From positions 1 through 64,000 of the forward strand of contig JAIQGF010000015.1 in NCBI GenBank assembly GCA_020072845.1: a stretch of 64,000 bases of DNA, written 5' to 3'. Both the position numbers and the translations under genes were made by a program. Positions 43,872 to 51,256 of this stretch are shown one piece after another; positions within the stretch are counted from its first letter, which is position 1; the number at the start of each line of letters is the position of its first letter. The DNA is from Terriglobia bacterium (lineage in GTDB: Bacteria > Acidobacteriota > Terriglobia > Terriglobales > Acidobacteriaceae). The notes under the pieces are model-generated. The model worked only from the letters and a program-made list of their open reading frames with translations. It searched no databases and was not told the DNA's origin.

Positions 43872-44372
43872 TTATTTGTGCCCCTCGGCCACGACTTGAG
43901 CGATTGCGTCCGGGGTCGTCCTGGCGTTCTGTTGTTCCAGCTTCGTTTGGAGAGCCATCCTCTGCTGGTGCTCCCTCTCCCTGATCACGTCGGAGTCCAT
44001 CTGCCCCGTGGCCTCCGCGTACAGCCTGATCAGCAGGTCAGACGGAAGTGAAGCAGGGCGTCCAGCCAAGCTTCGCTTGCAGTTCTCGACGATCTTGTCG
44101 GCAGGCCCGCCGACTGCGAGCACTTCGCCGCCAGCCAGCGTGATCTGCAACCCGACGACCTTGTTGATGTCGCCGTACGACTTGGCCAGTCCCCACTCGC
44201 TCGCGACCGCCGGACGCGGAACCTGGACATTACCGTGCAGTCCAGCCAGGTTCACTGGCGCAGGATTGATGCGCTTCAGGTTTTCGGGGAAAAGTTCGAG
44301 CAAGATGTGGCAGAGCGCATCGACATCCACTCGGTAGAATTTGTGCTGTGTGCTGATGACCTGGAGGTCCAC
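43872..44372 (-). CDS. Hypothetical protein of the element
   Basis: A 166-residue protein. The N-terminal half is mixed alpha/beta (VDLQVISTQHKFYRVDVDAL). The C-terminal half is helical and charged (VIREREHQQRMALQTKLEQQ). The start is GTG at 44372 with AAAGGA eight bases upstream. First of five closely spaced genes leading through the prohead protease. No family recognised. Confidence 0.6.
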   Translation of the reverse strand: MDLQVISTQHKFYRVDVDALCHILLELFPENLKRINPAPVNLAGLHGNVQVPRPAVASEWGLAKSYGDINKVVGLQITLAGGEVLAVGGPADKIVENCKRSLAGRPASLPSDLLIRLYAEATGQMDSDVIREREHQQRMALQTKLEQQNARTTPDAIAQVVAEGHK

Positions 44373-44931
44373 GATGATTCCTTTCCAACAGCCTTTGCAG
44401 CTGCTCTCTCAGGAGCGTTGAATGCTCCGTATCACATAGTTGCGGAGTAGCTGTTACACCAAAAAGTTTTTGGCAGAGGGGTCTGCGGCACAGGCCATTT
44501 TCTGAATGGGCTGGTGGACATTCTCGGGATGAAAATGTTGGCTGAATTACCTGAAGAATTCGAGGTTCAAAAAATTCGAAATCGCGGTAGTGTGCACAAA
44601 TTTACACGTTGGGTTTCCGGCGTGTTCAGAAATGATCCTTCAACACCCATACCCTTCAATCACTTAGCCGGACACAGCCAGGTGTGTTGCCCCCTCGGTG
44701 TTTCCGCGTGTCTCTGCGTGCGTCGGCCATCGAACTGAGTGCGGGACTTTCCCAGGCCGCGATCTGCTAACTGGAGTAGATCGGCGTGCTTGCCAACACA
44801 GGCCAACACAGGACACGTGATACCAGGGTAGGAGCAGCCAACACTGCCTACAGACGATCCTATGCAGGATTCCGGGTGATCCCTACGCGCGTGTCAGACG
44901 ATGGTTCCTCGATCTGGCTCCCGATGGTTCC
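44373..44931. other. Gene-poor gap where packaging genes might have been
   Basis: 559 bp without a credible gene on either strand, only short ORFs. A GCCAACACAG word is tandemly repeated near 44790. In tailed phages with an HNH-terminase-portal-protease order, this is where terminase and portal genes would lie, so the gap may mark a deletion. That is inference. Confidence 0.4.
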
Positions 44932-45402
44932 TTAATCTGACTCAGCCAAAGCACGGTCGAGAGCAGCATCACCGACAGCCGTGGTGGTGGCGATCCAGGG
45001 CGACCGATCTCTGTCGGCGGGTGGCTTCCAGGCTCCCTCTTTGTACGCCTTATGCCACATGGGATAGGGTCCGCCGTGCTCGTGGACTACTACGGGCGAA
45101 CCCATCACGCCGTGCTGGATGGTGTGACAATAGTAAGATCCCCCAGCCTCCGGGCTGGGTTCCCCTCTGTGTTGGCCAGGGTGGTGTGCCTGACAGACTC
45201 CCACGAGGTTGGCCCAGTCGAACGCCAAGTCAGGGCGATCCTTCGGATCCTACAAGTGATGGACGATCACGGCGGGCCGATCACACTGCCGGCCTGTGCG
45301 GTCGTCAATGTGTTGGCATATCGCGTTGGCGGCCAGGAAAGCAGGCCGGGTTCGGTTCTTCCACGCGCTGGTGGCATAAGGCCACTTGCTCAGGACAGGC
45401 AT
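44932..45402 (-). pseudogene. HNH endonuclease interrupted by one in-frame amber codon
   Basis: Reading from the ATG at 45402 gives MPVLSKWPYATSAWKNRTRP, then FLAANAICQHIDDRTGRQCD and VIVHHL. A TAG follows, then in the same frame DPKDRPDLAFDWANLVGVCQ and AHHPGQ, to a stop at 44932. The Cys/His zinc pairs and the HNH core are all present on either side of the TAG. It starts inside the 3' end of the preceding gene. HNH genes beside packaging genes help DNA packaging in many phages and cf-PICI satellites. Confidence 0.75.
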
Positions 45403-45593
45403 TTCTCGAACGCCTCTTCTGCCCGGTTCAGCTTCGCGTTCAGTTCCGGCGGTGCCGCAATCAGTTCATGCCACTGGAGTGAGCGCGTCGATTTCCGGAA
45501 CAGGCGGTCACCAATGTACGCCAGGGTTACGGGTGCGTCGTCGGTGGGCTCTTCGTTCACTTCGATTTTCAAGTTGTCGATCTGGACATCCAT
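45390..45593 (-). CDS. Small hypothetical protein
   Basis: A 67-residue acidic protein, MDVQIDNLKIEVNEEPTDDA... The ATG at 45593 has AAGGAG seven bases upstream; a second ATG two codons earlier overlaps that site. It overlaps the broken HNH gene start. Function unknown. Confidence 0.6.
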   Translation of the reverse strand: MDVQIDNLKIEVNEEPTDDAPVTLAYIGDRLFRKSTRSLQWHELIAAPPELNAKLNRAEEAFEKCLS

Positions 45594-45642
45594 GTTCATT
45601 CTCCTTGTCCGCTTGGGCCGAGCCATGTTGATCTTGAGAACG

Positions 45643-45963
45643 TTACGCGCAGATGTTCATGCATCCTGATTCGATTCCAGCCTGTCCTACCGCTTGGAAC
45701 TTTTCCGGAGCGGTATTCCGCCGTTCACGTGTGCCGAAACTGCCGCTAGCTTGCTTTACTCCAGACTCCAAGGTGAACCATTCGACACCGCCATTAAGGT
45801 TGATATCTGGAGGAAGGCACACCGTGAACCGAATTGGATTCGGGTTTTCACAACATGGTCGGCGCGGCGACCGGACTGCATGGACGTGTCCGTCCACGGT
45901 GGTATAACCACCGATGCTTTCGGCGTCGCGGATGTTTTCAACCAAAGCGGCTGTCGTTACCAA
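45643..45963 (-). CDS. Hypothetical protein, probable TTG start
   Basis: A 106-residue protein (VTTAALVENIRDAESIGGYT...). There is no ATG near the start. A TTG at 45963 is preceded seven bases away by AAAGGAG and overlaps the stop of the upstream replication-type gene by 7 bp, which fits a coupled start. Family unknown. Confidence 0.5.
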   Translation of the reverse strand: MVTTAALVENIRDAESIGGYTTVDGHVHAVRSPRRPCCENPNPIRFTVCLPPDINLNGGVEWFTLESGVKQASGSFGTRERRNTAPEKFQAVGQAGIESGCMNICA

Positions 45964-46769
45964 GATTTGTCTCCTTTGCCGATAAAGTGAAGCAAGGCGC
46001 ATGTATCTTTCGGATCGTTACGAGGCTTGATGTAATCCTGAAACTTGGCGAGCACCAGTTCCATTCCATGCCGTTCAAGGAGTTGTGCAGCCAGCTTGCG
46101 TTCAAAGGTTGGAAACAACAGTCCAGCTTTCTCTCCGTGCTTAGCTCTCCAGATACGCAGACACTCTCCATAGAATGTTTCAACCAAAGTGCTGGGCTTT
46201 TGCTTTTCTACGTGAGAAGAGGGGGAGGGGGCTGCGCAACTGTTACTCCTCTGTTTCTCCTCTATTGCTCTCTTGTTGTGCGTACCGCAGCTATGGTCCG
46301 GTTTCTGCTGATCGGTGGTCCGGTTTAGCTGCGTCCGTGGTCCGGTTTCTGCCGATTCATGGTCCGGTTTCTGGCCCGAATTCGGTTTCCATGGTCCGGT
46401 TTTATCCGGATCATCTCCATGGTCCGGTTTCTCGATCAACCATTCACCGTTGGGAGCTTGATCTGGGAAGTGAGGACTCTCGAAGCAAAGCCGATAGATG
46501 CTGGCTTGCTTACGACCATTTGCACGGAACGTGCGCTCGATCAATCCGCGCTCGATGTTCTTGGTGATGCGAATCTTGGACGGGTTGTTCGTTAGCTTCA
46601 TCGCATGCTGAATGCTCTCATTGCCTGGGCGACTATTCGATCCAGTTCCATAATCGGCATACGCAGCCAGGCAAACAAACAGCATTGAATCCGCGGCATC
46701 AATATCAGGATGCGTACAGTACGAGGCAGCCAGAATGGAGGCGCGATGAGATTTTGGCTTGCCGTTCAT
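45957..46769 (-). CDS. Replication initiator-like HTH protein
   Basis: A 270-residue protein. The N-terminal ~95 residues form a winged-helix domain of the phage replication type (AADSMLFVCLAAYADYGTGS...RITKNIERGLIERTFRANGR). A low-complexity middle (about 113-160) is rich in KPDH/TGP words, and a conserved-looking C-terminal helical domain follows. The middle is encoded over six DNA iterons, as in lambda O-type initiators where the origin lies inside the gene. It overlaps the HTH gene upstream by 4 bp (ATGA). Likely initiates replication of the excised element. Confidence 0.65.
   Translation of the reverse strand: MNGKPKSHRASILAASYCTHPDIDAADSMLFVCLAAYADYGTGSNSRPGNESIQHAMKLTNNPSKIRITKNIERGLIERTFRANGRKQASIYRLCFESPHFPDQAPNGEWLIEKPDHGDDPDKTGPWKPNSGQKPDHESAETGPRTQLNRTTDQQKPDHSCGTHNKRAIEEKQRSNSCAAPSPSSHVEKQKPSTLVETFYGECLRIWRAKHGEKAGLLFPTFERKLAAQLLERHGMELVLAKFQDYIKPRNDPKDTCALLHFIGKGDKSW
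46294..46430. repeat. Six iterons (TGGTCCGGTTT) inside the initiator gene; candidate replication origin
   Basis: Identical 11-bp words start at 46294, 46316, 46338, 46360, 46392 and 46420. The first four are spaced exactly 22 bp, about two helical turns. Their positions fall in all three reading frames of the gene, so the conservation is at DNA level. A degenerate seventh copy may lie near 46383. Confidence 0.75.
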
Positions 46770-46978
46770 CGCTCGCCTCGGAGATAGCGCGCAACCTGCC
46801 GCGGATCAAACCGGACGCATGTCGCTATTCGAAGCGATGGAAGATCGCCGCGAGCAGCAAGTTTGTAAATAGTGATCGGGCTTAGTCCGAGCAGGGAGGC
46901 GAGAGCCTGCGCCGTTATGGCGTGATCCATTCGATCGAGGCGCTCTAGGAGATTTTCATGTTCTGGTGTGCCTGCCAT
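46766..46978 (-). CDS. Excisionase/AlpA-like helix-turn-helix protein
   Basis: A 70-residue DNA-binding protein. An N-terminal helix (ENLLERLDRMDHAI) precedes a MerR/AlpA-type winged helix (TAQALASLLGLSPITIYKLAARGDLPSLRI...RFDPRQVARYL). Such proteins direct excision or activate satellite early genes. It overlaps the replication gene by 4 bp, and the divergent gene at 47331 faces away from it. Confidence 0.8.
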   Translation of the reverse strand: MAGTPEHENLLERLDRMDHAITAQALASLLGLSPITIYKLAARGDLPSLRIATCVRFDPRQVARYLRGER

Positions 46979-47102
46979 TTGCTTCTGCCTTGAGGAAAGT
47001 GGGCAGCCGGGGCTGTCGGTGCAGGACAGCCCCGGTTTGGCAGATCACGATGGCGAGCACCAACGTGAAGATCAAGAAACTTTGTAATTTTCTACTCGCC
47101 AT
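46956..47102 (-). CDS. Possible small membrane peptide
   Basis: A 48-codon ORF, MASRKLQSFLIFTLVLAIVI..., with one hydrophobic span. It overlaps the HTH gene start by 23 bp. The ribosome site is weak (AAAAAAG), so coding status is uncertain. Confidence 0.3.
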   Translation of the reverse strand: MASRKLQSFLIFTLVLAIVICQTGAVLHRQPRLPTFLKAEANGRHTRT

Positions 47103-47263
47103 CTTTTTTCTGCCTGCCACTGTTCCCGGTGTGTGTTACGAGGCAGCGCTGGCAGTTTTCGGCCCGGCTTCGGTGGCTGCCGATTGCTTTAAGTGTTTCC
47201 GGTTTTCCGCCAAGACGAATGCCTTGTTGATTTCACGCGGCTTGCGCGATTTCCTAGGCTTTA
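47103..47263. other. Divergent control region of the element
   Basis: No gene seen. Together with 47264-47330 it separates the leftward HTH/replication genes from the rightward 47331 gene, the typical place for the lysogeny-type switch of a prophage or satellite. Confidence 0.35.
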
Positions 47264-47289
47264 GGTTATTATCATCGGAGCGAATAACC
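47264..47289. promoter_or_regulatory. Palindromic operator candidate
   Basis: GGTTATT, 12 bp, AATAACC: a perfect 7-bp inverted repeat ending 10 bp before the -10 box of the rightward gene. Positioned to control that promoter. Confidence 0.5.
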
Positions 47290-47299
47290 GAAAGCTTGA

Positions 47300-47305
47300 T
47301 ATAAT
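47300..47305 (+). promoter_or_regulatory. -10 box of the rightward promoter
   Basis: A perfect TATAAT 25 bp before the ATG at 47331. No consensus -35 is visible, so an activator or the nearby palindrome may be involved. Confidence 0.5.
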
Positions 47306-47330
47306 TGTGTTGGGTGTACGGGTGCAGCGT

Positions 47331-47756
47331 ATGGCGAAACAGATCAGATCGTGGCTGGGCGAAACGCCAGCAGAACTCGGACGCATCGGTGGACGCATCG
47401 GCGGCAAGAGCCGCTCGAAGGCGAAAACGGCGGCAGCCAGAAAGAACGGCAAGAAAGGCGGACGTCCGCCGAGCTGGACGCTGGCAGAGAGGCTATTGCG
47501 GCGAAAGCCGACCACAGCCGAGACCCGCGTCGCGCGGAACACCTACAACAACGCCTACCTCATGCTGGCGACCGACAGAGAGAACATTCAGAGGTTCTTC
47601 GGCCTCGACCGCTTCTATGGAGACATCTTCACGGTGATGAACACGACCGAGTGGAGGAAACGCTTCAAGAGGATCCCGCCCCACGTACAGTTCTCCATCG
47701 ACAGGTTCAGGAGGTCTGTACGCTACGCTCTCGCTTCAAGAGCAGCCAGCCAGTGA
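47331..47756 (+). CDS. Basic hypothetical protein of the element
   Basis: A 141-residue protein (from MAKQIRSWLGETPAELGRIG). A Gly/Lys/Arg-rich N-terminal stretch (GGRIGGKSRSKAKTAAARKN, then GKKGGRPPS) precedes a helical domain. It may bind nucleic acid. It is the only rightward gene near attR, under a palindrome-associated promoter, so a regulator is possible; no family is recognised. Its stop overlaps the right-end GTGATACC pair. Confidence 0.6.
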   Translation: MAKQIRSWLGETPAELGRIGGRIGGKSRSKAKTAAARKNGKKGGRPPSWTLAERLLRRKPTTAETRVARNTYNNAYLMLATDRENIQRFFGLDRFYGDIFTVMNTTEWRKRFKRIPPHVQFSIDRFRRSVRYALASRAASQ

Positions 47757-47770
47757 TACCTAGTGATACC
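47753..47770 (+). promoter_or_regulatory. Candidate integrase arm sites, right end
   Basis: GTGATACC at 47753 and again at 47763, in the same orientation as the pair inside attL. About 150 bp inside attR. Confidence 0.4.
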
Positions 47771-47916
47771 GTTTAGTGCGGTAATCCACTTCACAGCGTA
47801 TAAGCGAGGATACTAGGTCAACTACGGAAAAACGCTTGAAATGCTTGTCTGTAGCTGATTTCAACGCGAAGTGGTTCACAGCACGCGAGATGCTGTTTAG
47901 GCGCGGTGTTGAATCC
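47771..47916. other. Right end spacer of the element
   Basis: 146 bp with no credible gene between the last element gene and attR. It may hold further integrase or excisionase sites. Confidence 0.35.
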
Positions 47917-47934
47917 CCCCCCCTCTCCGCCAGT
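47917..47934 (+). repeat. attR, 18-bp core
   Basis: An exact copy of the 18-bp tRNA-Ser 3' end word found at 32398-32415. It is preceded by GAAT and a longer C-run (9 versus 7). Marks the right end of the integrative element. Confidence 0.85.
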
Positions 47935-48108
47935 TCAATTACTTGCGAGCAAGTTCCGTCTCGTGAGGGAAGCACCAAAACAGACGCCTGTGGGAATTTT
48001 TGTGGCCCCCTCATCTTGCGAGTGCTGTGAATCCTGCTCTGCATTGAACTTCTCCAACTTCCGCATGGCGCTCTGCTTGTGCGCTGGCGTCGGATGCACG
48101 TATCTCAT
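47935..48108 (-). pseudogene. C-terminal fragment of a second tyrosine integrase
   Basis: Just outside attR the minus strand encodes MRYVHPTPAHKQSAMRKLEK and a short tail. The TMRYVHPTPAHK pattern includes the catalytic Tyr region and is the usual end of phage integrases. No Arg/His catalytic motifs are upstream in any frame that I can see. It is a relic of an earlier integration next to the same tRNA. 48109-48226 shows nothing further. Confidence 0.6.
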
Positions 48109-48226
48109 CGTGCCGGGAGAACGTGCTTGCAGAGACGCCGACGCGTGCCGCTGGGCGTGCGTATGAACCGCGAGTATGGACGCGGGGATTGTACTCTGCG
48201 GCAGAACGCCGCTAAGCAAGGTGGCG

Positions 48227-48865
48227 TTAGCGTCCCGTAGCGGCGGCGGCCTCGGCGAGGATGCGGTGGTGGATGGTGAACAGTGCCAGCTCCAAGCGGT
48301 CGGAGACGCCAATCTTGTCGTAGATATTGCGCAAGTAGTTCTTGATCACCTGCTCGGTGGTGCCGAGTTCGGCGGCGATGTCCTTGTTCTTGTAGCCCTG
48401 CACGATAAGGGCGACGATGCGCAGTTCCTTGGGCGTGAGCCGGTCGCGGACGCGGGCGCCGACCATGTCGTTCTCCGCCTCTTCCGGCGCCAGGGTCTGC
48501 GGCTGGATCCAGGTTTCGCCGCGAGCTACCTTGCGGACACACTCCAATAAAGCCGGGCCGGTGACGTTGCGGTACACGACGCCGTGCACGCCGGCGTTGA
48601 CGTAGGCATGGCCGTTCTCGCCGGTCTCGGCGAGGATGATGAGGCGGGTCTTGGTGCGAGTGGCGATGCCGATCAACTCCTGCAGATTGGGAGCCAGGTT
48701 GCCGGCAAAGGCGAGCACGTTGGGCCGAAACTTTTCCAGCGACATGGAAATCTGGTCCGAGGACTGCACCTGCGCCACGATACGAATCTCATCTTCCACG
48801 CCTAGCACCTTGGCGATTCCGGCGCGGAAGATTGCCTGCTTATCGGCCAGGACCATCTTGAGCAT
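48227..48865 (-). CDS. LuxR/NarL-type regulator with degenerate receiver
   Basis: A 212-residue protein. The receiver-like domain begins MLKMVLADKQAIFRAGIAKVL, but where the phospho-acceptor Asp should be the sequence is VLAFAGNLAP, so phosphorylation is unlikely. The C-terminal HTH is typical: LTPKELRIVALIVQGYKNKDIAAELGTTEQVIKNYLRNIYDKIG. Probably controlled by ligand, partner or level. It directly follows the PilZ gene (TAAATG), so the two are one unit. Confidence 0.85.
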   Translation of the reverse strand: MLKMVLADKQAIFRAGIAKVLGVEDEIRIVAQVQSSDQISMSLEKFRPNVLAFAGNLAPNLQELIGIATRTKTRLIILAETGENGHAYVNAGVHGVVYRNVTGPALLECVRKVARGETWIQPQTLAPEEAENDMVGARVRDRLTPKELRIVALIVQGYKNKDIAAELGTTEQVIKNYLRNIYDKIGVSDRLELALFTIHHRILAEAAAATGR

Positions 48866-49216
48866 TTACTTGGCCTCCCGCGACTTGCGCTGCGGCACGA
48901 ACTGGTAACAATCGATCACGCAAGCCACACCCCGGCGTTGTCCGCGCGTCGGCGTGTCCACGCGTATCACGCGCCCGGAGCACTTGACTTCCACGTCGCT
49001 CTTGGAGCCGATGACGGGCGCGGGCAGGGTAATCTGAAAATTGAGCTTCGAGCCCTTCCGGAACGGCAGGTCGGTGCTGATAAAGACGCCGGCGGCGCTC
49101 AGGTTGTTGGTGGTGGCAGCCTGCGAACGGCGCGAATTGCCGCCCTTGATCTTGACTGGCAGGGTCAGGGGAAAGCGTCGGCCGGTGCGCGCGTCGGGCA
49201 AGAAACCCTCCTCCAT
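48866..49216 (-). CDS. PilZ-domain protein
   Basis: A 116-residue protein. The N-terminal RTGRRF stretch and NNLSAAGVFIST match the two halves of the PilZ c-di-GMP-binding signature (RxxxR and (D/N)xSxxG). It might therefore sense c-di-GMP, although the only GGDEF-type domain in the window is degenerate. Abuts the LuxR-type gene with no spacer. Confidence 0.8.
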   Translation of the reverse strand: MEEGFLPDARTGRRFPLTLPVKIKGGNSRRSQAATTNNLSAAGVFISTDLPFRKGSKLNFQITLPAPVIGSKSDVEVKCSGRVIRVDTPTRGQRRGVACVIDCYQFVPQRKSREAK

Positions 49217-49441
49217 CGTTCCCAGAAACTGGAGAGCTGAATTGCTGGGGGGGTTATATCACAGGGCGCGCGCAACCAAAAGAATCAAGGCGTAGCCCTC
49301 CTTGTCATGGCGGCTACCCACGGCGGCTTCCGAGGCCGGGGACGCGGGCGCCGACGGCATGGTGAGTTGCGTCCGATCCGGGGCAGCCCCGCCGAGGCGA
49401 CGGGCCTGCGCATCACGAACATCTCTTCGCGCCTGGCGGCC

Positions 49442-51256
49442 CTAAAAAGCGCCGCCGCCTCCCCCGCCAAAGCCGCCGCCGGAGAATCCGCCTCCCCCGC
49501 CTCCCCCTCCGCCCCAGCCGGATCCGGTGGAACTGGCGCGCGGCGCGGCCACGAAGGCTTCATGCGCGGTCTGTGCCATGCTATGCATGTTGCTGGAGAA
49601 GAACACGGGATTGAACATGCCGCCGCCGGTCGGGCCGGAGTACCAGCTCGGCGGCTGTTGCACGATGCCGGCGAACGCCTGCGCCCAGTGATGCTCGACG
49701 CCGAGGGCCATCGCGTACGGCAGATACTTTTCGAAGGTATCGGGCGGCATGCGCTGGATGCGGTCGCGATCCACGCGGTCCATGAACTCCTGGAAGCCGA
49801 GGATTTCGATGCGGGTGCGCGCGCCGAGCACGGTCTTGCAGGTCATCTGGCGGGCGAATAACCAGACGATGACGACAGCCACGGCGATGGAAAGCGCCGC
49901 CAGCCATCCCGATTCGAACAAGTTCATGGCGCCGGCAACCTGGCCGATGACAAACGGGGCGGAGCTGACGATGACGCCGAGAACGGAATATCCGGCCGCC
50001 GATTGCGGATCGAGCCAGTACATTCCCTTGCGCTTTAGAGCCGAGAAGATGTCCTGCTGGATAACGGGAATCGCGGTGTAGAAGCGGTTTTTCAGACTGG
50101 ACAGGTTGGTGTTTTCCCCGCCCCAGAAAATATTTTCCAGCATGACGCGCTCAAACGGCGCCAGGTCTCCCCATTGCGAGTTGGGCTTCAACAGGTGGAG
50201 GACATAGTCCTTGCCGTGAAACAGCAAACCGGGTGTCTCGACCTGCTCAATCTTGAGGAAGCCGCGGACGGCCAGGTCAACCACGGTGGAGGTGATGTCG
50301 CGTGGATCGAGGCGGTCGTCGAGCAGGGTGCCCGCTTCCGCCGGCGTGATGTCCTTCGGCGGCTCGTACTGGGGAGCGACGGAGCGGCCGGGATCGGGGT
50401 CGCGGCCCTTGTAGTACCAGAGCGTGAACATCACCAGCAATGTCCACAGCGGCAGCAAGACCACGGGATTGCTGCGCAGGAACCAGCCCAGGCGAGTGAG
50501 CGGGCCGGGCCGATGCAGGATGCCCTTGGGGATGAATACATCCACCGTCAGGCCGCCGCGCATGGGCAGCGGGTTGGTGGTTTCGAATTCGACGTGCGAG
50601 CCTCGCACATCGGCGGTGGCCTCCCGGCTGGTGGAACCGTAGGCGCCGGTAAAGGCTTGCGCGCGCAGGCCTCCGGCGGCGGCGGCGGGGAGCGAGACGA
50701 GGGCGGAAGAGTGATCGATCGGAACCGGCCAGTCATTGCCGGTCACGTTCCAGTAGAACTCGTCGTGATCGTCGAAGTAGCGGACGGCGTTGGGCGTGCT
50801 GTAGCTGATGAGGACGGTCTTGCTGGTGTCCACCGCGCCGGGAATGTAGATCTTGACCTTCTTGTAGGGACCGTCGCGGCTGATCTCGTACTTCAGCGGA
50901 CGCTCGTTCTCGTCGGTGACACTTTCGACTTTCAAGAAGAGCGAGTAATTGGTGCCGCCCGGGCCGGGGTACTCGACCGGAATGCTGCGCCAGATGCCGT
51001 TGTACTGCCCCACAAAGACCAGTGTGATGCGCTCGCTGACGCTGACGCCGCCGTGGTCGTCAATCGCAACCGTGGAATGGAAGTCGGCGATGCGCCAGTT
51101 GCGGGCCAGGGCGGGAGAGCAGAGGCAACACAGCAATATGACCAGCAAAGTCGCACGGCGCAGCCACCGGCCGGTGTGGCGCGGGTCTTTGACCCGCGAA
51201 CCCGGGTCGAAGACCCGAGCCACACTGATTGATTGCATGTTGGCGTTGCCGCTCAT
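49442..51256 (-). CDS. DUF2207-family membrane protein
   Basis: A 604-residue protein. The signal-like segment (RRATLLVILLCCLCSPALA) is followed by an extracytoplasmic beta-rich DUF2207 domain (ISVSERITLVFVGQYNGIWRS-type pattern). Membrane spans lie near residues 262-280 and 405-450, and an extremely Gly-rich tail (runs of 8 and 5 Gly with FSGGGFGG) closes it. The N-terminal 30 codons run over a GGGTC hairpin repeat, so the true start may lie further in. Its ATG overlaps the lemA stop by one base; LemA-DUF2207 pairs are widespread, function unclear. Confidence 0.85.
   Translation of the reverse strand: MSGNANMQSISVARVFDPGSRVKDPRHTGRWLRRATLLVILLCCLCSPALARNWRIADFHSTVAIDDHGGVSVSERITLVFVGQYNGIWRSIPVEYPGPGGTNYSLFLKVESVTDENERPLKYEISRDGPYKKVKIYIPGAVDTSKTVLISYSTPNAVRYFDDHDEFYWNVTGNDWPVPIDHSSALVSLPAAAAGGLRAQAFTGAYGSTSREATADVRGSHVEFETTNPLPMRGGLTVDVFIPKGILHRPGPLTRLGWFLRSNPVVLLPLWTLLVMFTLWYYKGRDPDPGRSVAPQYEPPKDITPAEAGTLLDDRLDPRDITSTVVDLAVRGFLKIEQVETPGLLFHGKDYVLHLLKPNSQWGDLAPFERVMLENIFWGGENTNLSSLKNRFYTAIPVIQQDIFSALKRKGMYWLDPQSAAGYSVLGVIVSSAPFVIGQVAGAMNLFESGWLAALSIAVAVVIVWLFARQMTCKTVLGARTRIEILGFQEFMDRVDRDRIQRMPPDTFEKYLPYAMALGVEHHWAQAFAGIVQQPPSWYSGPTGGGMFNPVFFSSNMHSMAQTAHEAFVAAPRASSTGSGWGGGGGGGGGFSGGGFGGGGGGAF

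Larger units (their letters stand above)
32416..47934. mobile_element. ~15.5-kb integrative element (phage satellite-like) in tRNA-Ser, with defence-like cargo
   Basis: It is bounded by 18-bp direct repeats, the left one being the tRNA-Ser 3' end. Content from left: tyrosine integrase, two tiny ORFs, an IS200-type insertion, a six-gene minus-strand cargo operon, small genes with a prohead protease and a broken HNH nuclease, a replication-type gene with iterons, an excisionase-like HTH gene, and one divergent plus-strand gene. No terminase, portal, capsid or conjugation genes were seen. GC content is visibly lower than in the flanking chromosome. A satellite or decayed prophage is more likely than a conjugative element. 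Confidence 0.85.

Noticed and set aside
44514-44738. 74-codon plus-strand ORF in the element gap
   Set aside because: No ribosome site, no family, and the opposite orientation to neighbouring genes.
46294-46430. CRISPR array
   Set aside because: The repeats are only 11 bp with 11-21-bp spacers inside a coding gene; no cas genes nearby.
46175-46567. Plus-strand ORF over the iterons
   Set aside because: It owes its length to the repeated TGGTCCGGTTT word; the minus-strand initiator-like gene is better supported by start, coupling and domain pattern.
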